This document shows positions 1-8,924 of a stretch of DNA of 64,000 nucleotides, in pieces. The notes beneath the pieces are model-generated. The model had not been told where the DNA came from and ran no database searches. It saw only the letters and a program-made list of their open reading frames with translations. Position 1 is the stretch's first letter; each line of letters starts with the position of its first letter. Source of the DNA: Leeuwenhoekiella sp044542075 (GTDB taxonomy: Bacteria > Bacteroidota > Bacteroidia > Flavobacteriales > Flavobacteriaceae). Position numbers and translations under genes: made by a program. Location: contig NZ_JBITTU010000002.1 of NCBI RefSeq assembly GCF_044542075.1, positions 1 through 64,000 on the forward strand, given 5' to 3'.

Positions 1-686
1 TATGCCTAGGTTTGATGAAGAATTTAAATTCTTCATCAAACCTGAACTAAATAATAACTATTTATCGAATTTTAAGGTGTCCTAAAAAGGGGAAGTCTAC
101 AATGGAAATGACAACATACTATTTAAACAGTTCTATTATTCGACTGATTTTCCACTTGATGAACTGCGATTATTTTCTGTAGATGATACGTTGATGCTCC
201 CCCGGGGAATATTAAAATTTTGAGGGAGAAGCTCTATAGAATCTTGATGGTGGCAACTTCATTCACAACATTTAGAACCGGCAAATACCTATGTAAAATA
301 AAATTTACAAAAAGTCTTTAATCATTTGTTCCATAACCTGATAAACTAAAGGAGTTATATGGTGGGCAAATAAATGATTCAGATTTTAAGATGATATTAC
401 TAAACATATCCAACAAGCACTTTATGTAATCGATTACGGGTTACAACAGGATACTTCCATTTACTAATTAAAGTACTTTAGCCTTGTTGTTGAAAATGTG
501 TAGCTTATAAGCTTTTCTTACTATTAATAACCTTTAGTTTAATAGTTGAAAGTTTATTCTGTCTAATAATCATTGGTAAATAGTAAAAATACTCTATGTG
601 ATATTCGCAATCGATATAGTTGTTGCGGTAAGCAGCGTTTATTAAATCATAGATCCATCATTTGTTAATTTAAGAGAGTTCTAAAT
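1..686. other. Gene-free, apparently degenerate left flank of the PL11 gene
   Basis: No convincing gene is visible. The stretch holds a perfect palindrome at 8-43 and a 44-codon open stretch at 86-223 (plus strand) that follows a stop, has no sensible start and ends in a stop. Its translation looks protein-like (it includes the residues FPLDELRLFS), but I do not recognise it, so it may be the eroded end of a gene or chance. The last 100 bases must hold the promoter of the lyase gene at 687, but I see no clear TAnnTTTG element there. Confidence 0.5.
8..43. repeat. Perfect 36-bp palindrome
   Basis: Two 18-base arms starting AGGTTTGATGAAG are exact reverse complements with no spacer, and pairing stops at positions 7 and 44. 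As RNA it would be a very strong hairpin, so it could be a terminator for a gene left of the window, although no long T-run follows (CTGAACTAAATAAT). A dimer-binding site or the scar of a mobile element end are alternatives. Confidence 0.75.
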
Positions 687-3600
687 ATGAAAAAGAAAAT
701 TACCCTATCAATTCAATTTCTTCAAGCTCCATTTTTACTAATACTGGTATTTTTATTTATTTCATTTTCAGCAGTTGCTCAAGAATGGACAGTTTTAGGT
801 AATGAAGAAGAAATTTCTGCTGTTGCTAGTACTTATACAGATATAGCGCTTGTAGAAAACGGATCTACATTTATACCTTACGCTGTTTTTACTGAAGCCG
901 GAGTAGGTAAAGTAAAAAAACGACTTGCAGATGGCTCTTGGGAGCAGGTAGGAGATGACCTCGCTACTAATGTTTCATTTACCAGAATTCATTCAAACTC
1001 CATAGGAGAACTGTATGTATCTTATATTGATATATCAAACTCCAGAAAACTTGCAGTTAAAAAATTTGATTATATAGCTGAAACCTGGAATCCGCTTAAT
1101 GATGTTGCAGATAATTTATATGCATCTGAGGGCAATGTAAGTGAAGCCAGCTCAAAATTTAGTGGTCAGCGGTATTCTATTGCTTTCGATTCTTTTAATG
1201 TGATTTATGCAGCCTTTAGTGATACAGGATTAGAGCCCTATGTAAGGAAGTTTAATGGAACTTCTTGGGAAACTGTAGGTGCTACACCTATTTTTGGAGG
1301 TATTGCAGTCTCCTTGAGTCTTACTTTTGATGCTGCAGATAAGCCGTGGGTTGTTTGTTCTCGATTAAATGGTACGGGTGATACTACAGGTACAATGGCA
1401 TTATTTAGTTTTAATGGCACTGTTTGGGAAGAACGTGTAAATCCCAATCCTATAGCGCCTGTACGACAGACGCGTATTGCAAATATTGATGATAATAAAC
1501 TTTGTATTGTAAGTTTTGATATATCTAATGGTAACAAAGCAACAGCTGTTATATACGACAAAGGTGCTGATTCGTGGAGTTCAAAAACCAGTCTTTCATC
1601 CAGAGATGGTCAGGAAATCAGTTTAATACCTGACGCAGAAGGTAATTTATACTGTTCTATCGTTGATAAATATGAAGGCAGTTCTTATGCACAAGTAGCA
1701 CGTGTACGTAAACTCGCTGTGGGTACAAGCACCTGGACAGAATTAGAAAATAAACTGGCTTCTCGTGGGGTAGACGAAGCATTAGGTAATCTTGCTCTAG
1801 CTATAAATAATGCGCCCAATCCCTATATTATTTATACAAAAAGAAATACAAATGGAGAAAATACTCCTATTGTAAGAACGTATGTCCCCCCACCACCTCC
1901 AGCAATTTTATTTACCCATGTACCTACTGCAATTACACCGACTACTGCAAAAACCGGAGGTAATATTACTTCTGATGGAGGAAATGAAATTACCGAAAGA
2001 GGAGTGGTTTATAGTATATCCAATTCAAAGCCCACAATTGAGGATTCTAAAGAGACTGAGGGATCTGGAGGTATAGGAGATTTTACCGTAAATCTTACTA
2101 ATCTAAGCCCAGCAACTTTTTACTATTTAAGAGCATATGCTATAAATGGGGGAAATGCCTCTTATGGTAATACAGTGCGGTTAAGTACGTTACCAGAACC
2201 TGATCTCCCTGTAACGACTGCTAAACAAGTAGAGTTTTTAACTCGTGGTCTAGTTGCGGTTCAAAAATCCAGCAATGAGGTTTATCTAAGTTGGAGGTTA
2301 TTGGGGACAGACCCAAAAGATATAAGTTTTAATGTATATCGCAATAGTGTGAAAATCAATCCAAATCCTATTACAAACTCTACTAACTACGTTGACAACA
2401 CAACTTCCAACAATAATAATTATAGTATAAAACCTATTATAAACGGGGAAGAAGGTATAGAGACAGATCTTGTTTATGTTTGGTCAAAAAATCAACTATC
2501 GGTTCCTATACAAATGCCTCCCAGCGGTACTTTACCTAATGGAGATATATATACCTATACAGCCAATGACGCATCGGTGGGAGATGTTGACGGAGATGGA
2601 ATCTATGAGATTGTTTTAAAATGGCAACCTACACGAGTAAATGATAATGCAGGGGGATACAGCGGTAAAGAAATTTTTGATTGTTACAAACTTGACGGTA
2701 CGCGCTTGTGGAGAATAGATTTAGGAATAAATGTAAATGCTGGTCCACATTACAATCAGTTTATGGTGTACGATTTTGATGGTGATGGCAAAGCCGAAAT
2801 AATATTAAAAACGGCAGACGGTACTATTGATGGGCAAGGCACCGTAATAGGTGATGCTACTGTAGATTATCGCAACTTCAATGGATGGGTGCAGGAAGGA
2901 CCCGAATTTTTAACGGTTTTTAATGGATTAACCGGTGCTGCAATGGCTACTACTTCCTATGAACCTGCTCGTGCAAATGTATCAGACTGGGGAGATAATT
3001 ATGGTAATCGTCAAGATCGTTACGTGTCTGCTGTGGCTTACTTAGATGGAGCACGTCCCAGCTTAATAGCAGGACGTGGTTATTATAATAAATTAGTACG
3101 CGCAGCGTATGACTGGCGTGATGGCAAATTAACTCTGCGATGGATTTTTGATAGCAAAGACCCGGCGCATCCTGAGTATGATGCATATTCTGGTCAGGGT
3201 AACCATCAAATGACTGTAGGTGATGTAGATGGTGATGGTAAAGACGAGATTATTAATGGTTCGAGTGCTATTAATGATGACGGTACACCATTATGGACCT
3301 ACGGTATGGGTCATGGTGATGCCTTGCATATGACCGATATGGATTTGGATTCACCAGGACAAGAAATTTGGATCAACCTTGAGTCTCCCGGTAATTACGA
3401 TGGTATGGGACTTAGACAATACGATGCAAAAACAGGAAGAACAAACTGGGGTGTAGCAACTACAGGTGATGTAGGGCGTTCTATGTCTGCAGATCTTGAC
3501 CCCAATTATAAAGGTAACGAGATGTGGGGATCTTCAGGTGCGCATGTTTACGATGCCAAAGGAAACCCTATAAGTACCAATAAGCCTTCGTATAATTTTG

Positions 3601-5669
3601 GAATTTGGTGGGATGGTGATTTAGGTAGAGAGATTTATGACAGGACTTATATTGATAAGTGGGATTATGTAAATAAATGGTCAAGCAGATTATTTACTAT
3701 TTATAATGCAGCACCTATATCTTCAAATAACAGTACCAAAAGTAATCCGTCGCTTATGGCAGATATTTTGGGAGATTGGCGTGAAGAAATTATCTTCCGC
3801 AGATCAGACAATACAGCTTTGGTAATTTTTACAACTGATATGCCCACCGAGTATCGCATTCCTACATTAATGCACGATCCGCAATACCGTACAGCAATTG
3901 CCTGGCAAAATTCAGCATACAATCAACCTCCTAATACCAGTTATTATATAGGTTATGATATGGATGTAAACAATATACCAACAGATAAAATTGTAATTGC
4001 AGGAGAATCAACATTATTAGTATCAGATATTTCCCGAAAATCTCCAGCATCTATTACTACTAATGCTAATGAGGTTACTTTTAATATAAACTTTACAGCA
4101 GAAGTAACCGGGGTAGATTTAACAGATTTTACACTTACAACTATTGGAGATATTACAGGAACTATTGCCTCAATTAATCCTGTAAATGAGTCTTCTTATG
4201 ATGTTGTATTAACTAATTTAACTGGTGAAGGAACGGTACGACTAGATGTAAAATCTACTGGAACAGACATCGTAGATGCAGATGGTAATCAACTTAAAAC
4301 CGGATTTACTGCCGGCGAAGTATATACTTTAGATTATACAAAACCTACGCTCAGTATTGTTTCTATAACATCAAATGCTACTAATTTGGCATACGCCAAA
4401 AATGGATCAACCGTAACATTAAGTTTTACAGCTTCAGAAGCGATTACCGATATTATAACCACACTCGCAGGTCAAACGGTTGCTGCAACCGCTGTGGGAG
4501 AAAACAAATATGAGGCAACTTATGAGCTTACAGACACAGATGTAGAAGGTATAATTCCTTTTAATATTCAATTTAAAGACTTGGCAGGGAATGACGGAGT
4601 TGCCGTTATTCAAACTTCTGACGAATCTAGCGTAACCTATGACCGAACAAATCCAAAACTAGTTGCGGTTACCTTAGTATCAAGCAATACAAATTCAGCG
4701 TATGCTGAAGCAGGAGATATTGTCACATTAAATTTTACAGCTTCAGAATCTATAGAAATGCCTGTAGTTACGATTGCAGGACAATCAGTAACGGTAACTA
4801 ATACAGCTACAAATCAATTTGAAGCAACCTATACGGCATTATCAACAGATACCGAGGGTTCTATACCATTTATGATAAATTATAAAGATCTAGCGGGCAA
4901 TACAGGTCCGCAAATTAGCCAGGCAGAGACAGATGTGGTGTTTCGACGTATGTCACCAACAATTACGGTATACGTTGAAACACCTAGCTGTCCTGACAAA
5001 GAAGATGGGAGTATTCGAGTTGCTACAGATATGGATAGTTTTATCTATACAATTACGGTGCAAGGTAGTGGTGATGCTCAAGTATTCTCTGATGTGGAGA
5101 TGAATACCTCTACCAACTGGGAAAAAAATAATCTGGCTGCAGGAAATTATGACATAACTGTTGAAATTAGCAGCATAGATTTTAAGCAAAGTTTTGGAGT
5201 TATGGTTAATGAAATTTCAGCAGTCAAAGCAAAACGAGTACAAACCAAATCTAATATTACGTATACGGTTTCGGGTAGCACCGAGTATGATATTACAATC
5301 AACGGAATATCAAAAACATATATCACAGAAAGTTCTAAAAGTTCGACCATCGCAATAGATAATGCATTGTTGCAAGAAACAAACAAGATTGTTATAGCAA
5401 CTAGCAGTGACTGTCAGGGCATCGTAGAAGACAGTTTTATAATTAGTCCGTCTGTAACGCTGTATCCCAATCCTACATCAGACCTCGTGCATATCAATGC
5501 GGTTACAACTGGTATTATACAAGTTTACACGGCTACAGGTAGCTTATTGATTGAAAGAGATGCAGCAACTACTCAGACTATAAGTTTGAGTGATTACGAT
5601 GCCGGAACTTATATTTTTAAGATTAAGCAAGATGCCGAAGTACAAACTTTTAAAGTGATATTAAAATGA
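687..5669 (+). CDS. Secreted multidomain rhamnogalacturonan lyase (PL11 family) with T9SS sorting domain
   Basis: Predicted to cut the rhamnogalacturonan I backbone of pectin by beta-elimination outside the cell. Residues 1-31 form a signal peptide ending AVA before Gln32. Residues of about 32-400 form a repeat-rich, propeller-like region with recurrent Trp and Gly. A fibronectin-like module follows at about 405-500. The PL11 catalytic region lies at about 510-1095 and carries the Ca-binding-type loops DVDGDG and DFDGDG typical of the YesW/YesX fold. Three Ig-like modules follow (about 1105-1415); two are clear repeats sharing TLSFTASE-like and FKDLAGN segments. The C-terminus (about 1588-1660, YPNPTSD to FKVILK) is a type A T9SS sorting domain. 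At 1660 residues it is far longer than simple PL11 enzymes (about 600). It overlaps the next gene by 4 bases (ATGA), so the two are translationally coupled. No SusCD pair is adjacent. Confidence 0.9.
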   Translation: MKKKITLSIQFLQAPFLLILVFLFISFSAVAQEWTVLGNEEEISAVASTYTDIALVENGSTFIPYAVFTEAGVGKVKKRLADGSWEQVGDDLATNVSFTRIHSNSIGELYVSYIDISNSRKLAVKKFDYIAETWNPLNDVADNLYASEGNVSEASSKFSGQRYSIAFDSFNVIYAAFSDTGLEPYVRKFNGTSWETVGATPIFGGIAVSLSLTFDAADKPWVVCSRLNGTGDTTGTMALFSFNGTVWEERVNPNPIAPVRQTRIANIDDNKLCIVSFDISNGNKATAVIYDKGADSWSSKTSLSSRDGQEISLIPDAEGNLYCSIVDKYEGSSYAQVARVRKLAVGTSTWTELENKLASRGVDEALGNLALAINNAPNPYIIYTKRNTNGENTPIVRTYVPPPPPAILFTHVPTAITPTTAKTGGNITSDGGNEITERGVVYSISNSKPTIEDSKETEGSGGIGDFTVNLTNLSPATFYYLRAYAINGGNASYGNTVRLSTLPEPDLPVTTAKQVEFLTRGLVAVQKSSNEVYLSWRLLGTDPKDISFNVYRNSVKINPNPITNSTNYVDNTTSNNNNYSIKPIINGEEGIETDLVYVWSKNQLSVPIQMPPSGTLPNGDIYTYTANDASVGDVDGDGIYEIVLKWQPTRVNDNAGGYSGKEIFDCYKLDGTRLWRIDLGINVNAGPHYNQFMVYDFDGDGKAEIILKTADGTIDGQGTVIGDATVDYRNFNGWVQEGPEFLTVFNGLTGAAMATTSYEPARANVSDWGDNYGNRQDRYVSAVAYLDGARPSLIAGRGYYNKLVRAAYDWRDGKLTLRWIFDSKDPAHPEYDAYSGQGNHQMTVGDVDGDGKDEIINGSSAINDDGTPLWTYGMGHGDALHMTDMDLDSPGQEIWINLESPGNYDGMGLRQYDAKTGRTNWGVATTGDVGRSMSADLDPNYKGNEMWGSSGAHVYDAKGNPISTNKPSYNFGIWWDGDLGREIYDRTYIDKWDYVNKWSSRLFTIYNAAPISSNNSTKSNPSLMADILGDWREEIIFRRSDNTALVIFTTDMPTEYRIPTLMHDPQYRTAIAWQNSAYNQPPNTSYYIGYDMDVNNIPTDKIVIAGESTLLVSDISRKSPASITTNANEVTFNINFTAEVTGVDLTDFTLTTIGDITGTIASINPVNESSYDVVLTNLTGEGTVRLDVKSTGTDIVDADGNQLKTGFTAGEVYTLDYTKPTLSIVSITSNATNLAYAKNGSTVTLSFTASEAITDIITTLAGQTVAATAVGENKYEATYELTDTDVEGIIPFNIQFKDLAGNDGVAVIQTSDESSVTYDRTNPKLVAVTLVSSNTNSAYAEAGDIVTLNFTASESIEMPVVTIAGQSVTVTNTATNQFEATYTALSTDTEGSIPFMINYKDLAGNTGPQISQAETDVVFRRMSPTITVYVETPSCPDKEDGSIRVATDMDSFIYTITVQGSGDAQVFSDVEMNTSTNWEKNNLAAGNYDITVEISSIDFKQSFGVMVNEISAVKAKRVQTKSNITYTVSGSTEYDITINGISKTYITESSKSSTIAIDNALLQETNKIVIATSSDCQGIVEDSFIISPSVTLYPNPTSDLVHINAVTTGIIQVYTATGSLLIERDAATTQTISLSDYDAGTYIFKIKQDAEVQTFKVILK

Positions 5670-6382
5670 AAAATATAACATCAAAATTTATAATTCTAGT
5701 TATTGTGATGGCATTTACAATCTCTTGTGGAGGAGATTCAGATTCACCCGTAGATCCACCTACGGAGCCAGATCCTGTTGCCGAAAATAAACCAACTAAG
5801 GCGGCTTTAACACTACCTGAAAATGGCCAACAGTGTACAGCATTTGCTGCAGTTAATAGCGATGATACTAAAGCTGAAATTAGTTTTTCTTGGGAAAAAA
5901 GTACATATGCTACTGCTTACATATTAAAGATTGCTCAATCTGGAACAGAGGTGGTAAGTAAGCAAATTTCGGGTACTAGCACTACGAGTATTTTAGATAA
6001 AGGTAAAACTTATTCCTGGACGGTAGTAGCAACAAATGCTGATGGGGAAAGTAGTAGTGAGACCCATTCATTTACAACTCCGGGTAACCCTGTAGGAAAT
6101 TATGTGCCTTATGCTGCAGTTATTAGTTTTGATATTGATACGACAACACAAATGGCTACCTTATCTTGGGTAGGTGCAGATGAAGATTCGGAGGCTAGCG
6201 AACTAAAATACAGTGTTGTGGTTAAAGAAGACAATACCATTATATTATCTAAAGAAAATCAAACAGAAACAACAGTAGCAGATTTTGACGTCACTTTAAA
6301 TGCTATTTATGAAATTCAGGTCAATACAATAGATGCCTATGGGTCTTATTCAACCTCTGTATTAAGTAAAACCTATAAATAA
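5666..6382 (+). CDS. Surface lipoprotein with fibronectin-III-like repeats
   Basis: A 238-residue lipoprotein. The first 21 residues are an SPII signal with lipobox TISC, followed by GGDSDSP, a Bacteroidota surface-export-like acidic stretch. After a Pro/Glu-rich linker come two fibronectin-III-like modules (about 45-140, with SFSWEKS and YSWTVVATN, and about 145-238, with LSWVGAD). No catalytic motif is seen. Its ATG overlaps the stop of the PL11 lyase, so it probably helps that enzyme, for example by glycan or protein binding at the cell surface. This role is inferred from position only. Confidence 0.75.
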   Translation: MKNITSKFIILVIVMAFTISCGGDSDSPVDPPTEPDPVAENKPTKAALTLPENGQQCTAFAAVNSDDTKAEISFSWEKSTYATAYILKIAQSGTEVVSKQISGTSTTSILDKGKTYSWTVVATNADGESSSETHSFTTPGNPVGNYVPYAAVISFDIDTTTQMATLSWVGADEDSEASELKYSVVVKEDNTIILSKENQTETTVADFDVTLNAIYEIQVNTIDAYGSYSTSVLSKTYK

Positions 6383-6415
6383 TCTTAGTAAACTATAGAG
6401 ATCCTGTATTTTAAA

Positions 6416-7534
6416 ATGAAGTTCCTATTTTTAAATTTAGCAATTCTAGTCTTTGGTACCTGTTTTTTAAATGCAGGTATACTGAAAACCCATGTAGACA
6501 AAGTTATTTTTTTACAGGGAGCAGTAGGGGAGCGCTCTATAGTAATACGAATTAACTGTTATGATGAATCCCCCATACGCTACTTAAATTATTTTTTTGA
6601 AGATGATAAAAAAGATCACGCTTTAGAAGGAATTCAGGTAGATGATATGTGGCAGTTTACATTGGCTAAAAATAATAAAGAACTTCTAAATCTTGTAATC
6701 AGAGAACAAGATAACGGGGACTGGGAAGGGTATTGGCGAGAAGACGCTAAAGCAAAAATACCTATTATATTAAACCCAATTAAGCTAGACAGTGCATCAG
6801 CAAATTATAACTATTCTTTAGAAAATCAATTAGATGTATACAATGCTTATAAAATAGGTATGCTCAAACTAGAGCAACTAAAAATTAAAAAACATACTCC
6901 TGTTCCCGGTATTACTTGGTATACAGAAAAACAATCTGGAATAACACTATTTAGACTAAAACAGCAGCCAAATATCTCTAAATATGATTCAGTAAATACT
7001 GCTTTACAAGCGTTGCAATTGTCTTATATTTTTGAGTATTTTCAATTAAATCCTAAACGGACAGATTTAAAATTTGAATCTGAGATTATGTTCTTTAATT
7101 CAAAAATTATAAGCTTTAGAGTTGTAAAAACGGTTATTTACCAATCTGGAGAAATTGCTAAAACTCAGCAATTTTTCAACTTGGATATTAACCAGGGAAA
7201 GTCTGTAGCTTTAGAAGCTATAGTTTGGTTTGATAGGAATGCAATTAATACCGCTTCTAATTCAATGATGCAGACCTATACATACAGAAAAGAAGTTTTT
7301 GCTCCCAAAGTCTTTTCCATATTAAAAACTTTATATCCCCAACGAATTAAATCGACCATTTGTGATTTAAATACTGTTGATACTTGGGTTTTACCCGATT
7401 ATGTATTGACTAAAAAAGGTATATTATTTTCATTCTCAAATAAAGCTTCATGTAGCTTTCTAGATTGGGCGATTATACCTTATGATGAGCTGGAAGTATA
7501 TCTTTCTAAAGACTTTGAGCTATTGTCTAGTTAG
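6416..7534 (+). CDS. Exported protein of unknown function
   Basis: A 372-residue protein with a short signal peptide (1-20, ending LNAG). I do not recognise a family with confidence. The second half (about 230-365) contains an extended beta-rich stretch ending in WAIIPYDELEVYL, loosely like the tail of DUF3298/RsiV-type domains; this is a weak resemblance. It lies 33 bases after the FN3 lipoprotein, in the same direction, and is probably the last gene of the lyase operon. Confidence 0.6.
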   Translation: MKFLFLNLAILVFGTCFLNAGILKTHVDKVIFLQGAVGERSIVIRINCYDESPIRYLNYFFEDDKKDHALEGIQVDDMWQFTLAKNNKELLNLVIREQDNGDWEGYWREDAKAKIPIILNPIKLDSASANYNYSLENQLDVYNAYKIGMLKLEQLKIKKHTPVPGITWYTEKQSGITLFRLKQQPNISKYDSVNTALQALQLSYIFEYFQLNPKRTDLKFESEIMFFNSKIISFRVVKTVIYQSGEIAKTQQFFNLDINQGKSVALEAIVWFDRNAINTASNSMMQTYTYRKEVFAPKVFSILKTLYPQRIKSTICDLNTVDTWVLPDYVLTKKGILFSFSNKASCSFLDWAIIPYDELEVYLSKDFELLSS

Positions 7535-7552
7535 ATTTGAAAGCTTTTAAAG

Positions 7553-7896
7553 CTATTTCTTAAATAATCGCTCCATACTTTTATCCTTTCTTAAGGCGCT
7601 TTCTGAACGATCAAGCACCTTGCTCGCCTTTTGCAGTGTGCCGTAGTTAGATTCAGCCCAGAGAACTAGTTTCTTAATGAAATGAGCAATAATGTGATTA
7701 TAATTTTTACCATCTATAAAGAAAGTATCACTCGATTTATTTGGTAGCTGTCTAGTTGACCATTTTTTGAATTCGGAAATAGCCTCCTTTACGGCAACTT
7801 TTTGATTTTTATGTGATAAATAAAACGCACCTACAAATGCTGCAAGTCTTTGTAAATCTCTAAGTTTCCGTGAAGCGGATTTTCAGTTAAGAACAT
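7553..7896 (-). pseudogene. Frameshifted remnant of a small unknown protein
   Basis: On the minus strand, a frame ending MERLFKK-stop at 7553 can be read back for roughly 100 codons with protein-like composition (AAFVGAFYLSHK, KNYNHIIAHFIKK, LVLWAESNYG). It has no start and meets a TGA near 7880. A second frame starts at an ATG at 7896 (MFLTENPLHGNLEIYKDLQ) and stops after about 22 codons, just where the first frame begins to look real. The two frames differ by a 1- or 2-base indel in about 7835-7890. The C-terminus (KASKVLDRSESALRKDK) could be a helix-turn-helix, but the family is unknown. Confidence 0.6.
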
Positions 7897-7979
7897 TTCA
7901 AGCGCAATTGTATTAAATCAATTTGGGATCATCATCCTTAACCAGTTTAAAAATACCGGGTGTCTTGTCGTAGGACTAG

Positions 7980-8132
7980 GTGTACTTTACCCAGGCTACT
8001 TCAACTTATACACAGCGAAATCTGCTTGATATCATTTTAGGATTATCTCAAAAAGTTATAAGCAATTATACAAATCATATAGCTGCAACCCCGCTTGATA
8101 AGGCTTTTGAAAAATTTGAATGGACTAAATAA
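7980..8132 (+). pseudogene. Orphan C-terminal gene tail
   Basis: An open stretch of 50 codons, directly after an in-frame TAG, ends with a stop and then a strong terminator. Its translation looks like a real protein C-terminus (NLLDIILGLSQKV, NHIAATPLDKAFEKFEW), but I cannot name the family. A GTG at 7980 could serve as a start, so a genuine 50-residue protein is a less likely alternative to a truncated gene. Confidence 0.45.
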
Positions 8133-8145
8133 TTTTTTATAGCAG

Positions 8146-8178
8146 AAACCCCTAATTGAAAAATTAGGGTTTTTTTTA
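8146..8178 (+). terminator. Rho-independent terminator after the orphan tail
   Basis: An 8-bp stem CCCTAATT (8150-8157) / AATTAGGG (8162-8169) with a GAAA loop, followed by eight or more T. It lies 17 bases after the stop at 8132, which supports the tail being the end of a once-expressed gene. Confidence 0.8.
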
Positions 8179-8252
8179 TTAATTGGTAAAATAAAAACGA
8201 GCACTTACTATTTTACGGAAATTGAAAAAACTGAAAGATGTCATAAAAACTG

Positions 8253-8921
8253 CTAAAACAATTCGTTCTTAACGTCCTCAAAATAGCTGTCACTAACAGG
8301 TATGATTGTTTCCGAAAGCAATAAATCCCTTCCTTTGAGACCGGTTACTTTATCTTTGTTAGCAATATAGGACCTATGTACACGTAAAAAATTTTTCGGT
8401 AATGAAGACTCTAAGTTTTTGAGCGATTGGTTCGCCAGGATTTTCTTGCCGTTTTTGAGGTGATAACTTACATATTCACTTTCGCTTTGTATGTAAATGA
8501 TATCCTCGAGACTTATTTTGTAAAGATCATATCCAGATTTTACGACAATAGAATTTTCTATATCTTTTTCATTCTTCGGAAATTTTTCAACGGCATTTAA
8601 AAAACGTTTGAAGGTAACAGGTTTCAACAAGTAGTCAAGAGCATTTAGTTCAAAACCTTGCAGTGCATATTCGGAATAGGCGGTTGAAAAAATGATGTGT
8701 ACGCCAGTCTTTTTAACGATTTCTGCAAATTCGGTACCATTCAATTGGGGCATTTGAATATCTAAAAATATAAGATCCACTTTATTATCTTTTAAGAAAC
8801 TTAGTGCTTCTAAAGGATTTTCAAAAGACCCTTTCCACTGTAAATAGTCCACTTTCCCGACATAGGTTTTAAGCAGTTCTCTGGCTAATTCTTCATCGTC
8901 TATACTAATGCAGTTTACCAT
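8253..8921 (-). CDS. LytTR-family response regulator
   Basis: A 222-residue two-component regulator. The receiver domain (about 1-115) has the acidic pair D8/D9, phosphoacceptor D54 in FLDIQMP, T80 and K100 in LLKP. The C-terminal LytTR DNA-binding domain (about 125-222) shows the usual IIYIQSE...YVSYH and FLRVHRSYI segments. It starts 3 bases after the stop of the sensor kinase at 8925 and is co-transcribed with it. LytTR regulators usually bind direct repeats upstream of targets; the EF-hand/YHYH genes transcribed away from this pair are the nearest candidates, by position only. Confidence 0.92.
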   Translation of the reverse strand: MVNCISIDDEELARELLKTYVGKVDYLQWKGSFENPLEALSFLKDNKVDLIFLDIQMPQLNGTEFAEIVKKTGVHIIFSTAYSEYALQGFELNALDYLLKPVTFKRFLNAVEKFPKNEKDIENSIVVKSGYDLYKISLEDIIYIQSESEYVSYHLKNGKKILANQSLKNLESSLPKNFLRVHRSYIANKDKVTGLKGRDLLLSETIIPVSDSYFEDVKNELF

Positions 8922-8924
8922 TTT

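Larger units (their letters stand above)
7535..8252. other. Decayed intergenic region with gene remnants
   Basis: No intact gene. It contains a frameshifted minus-strand gene remnant (7553-7896), an orphan plus-strand gene tail (7980-8132) and that tail's terminator (8146-8178). Facing remnants with no complete reading frame suggest deletion or insertion at this spot, perhaps when the lyase cluster arrived or when another element was lost. Confidence 0.65.

Noticed and set aside
60..105. Possible insertion-sequence end (AAGGTGTCCTAAAA)
   Set aside because: No matching inverted repeat or transposase remnant could be found to the right.
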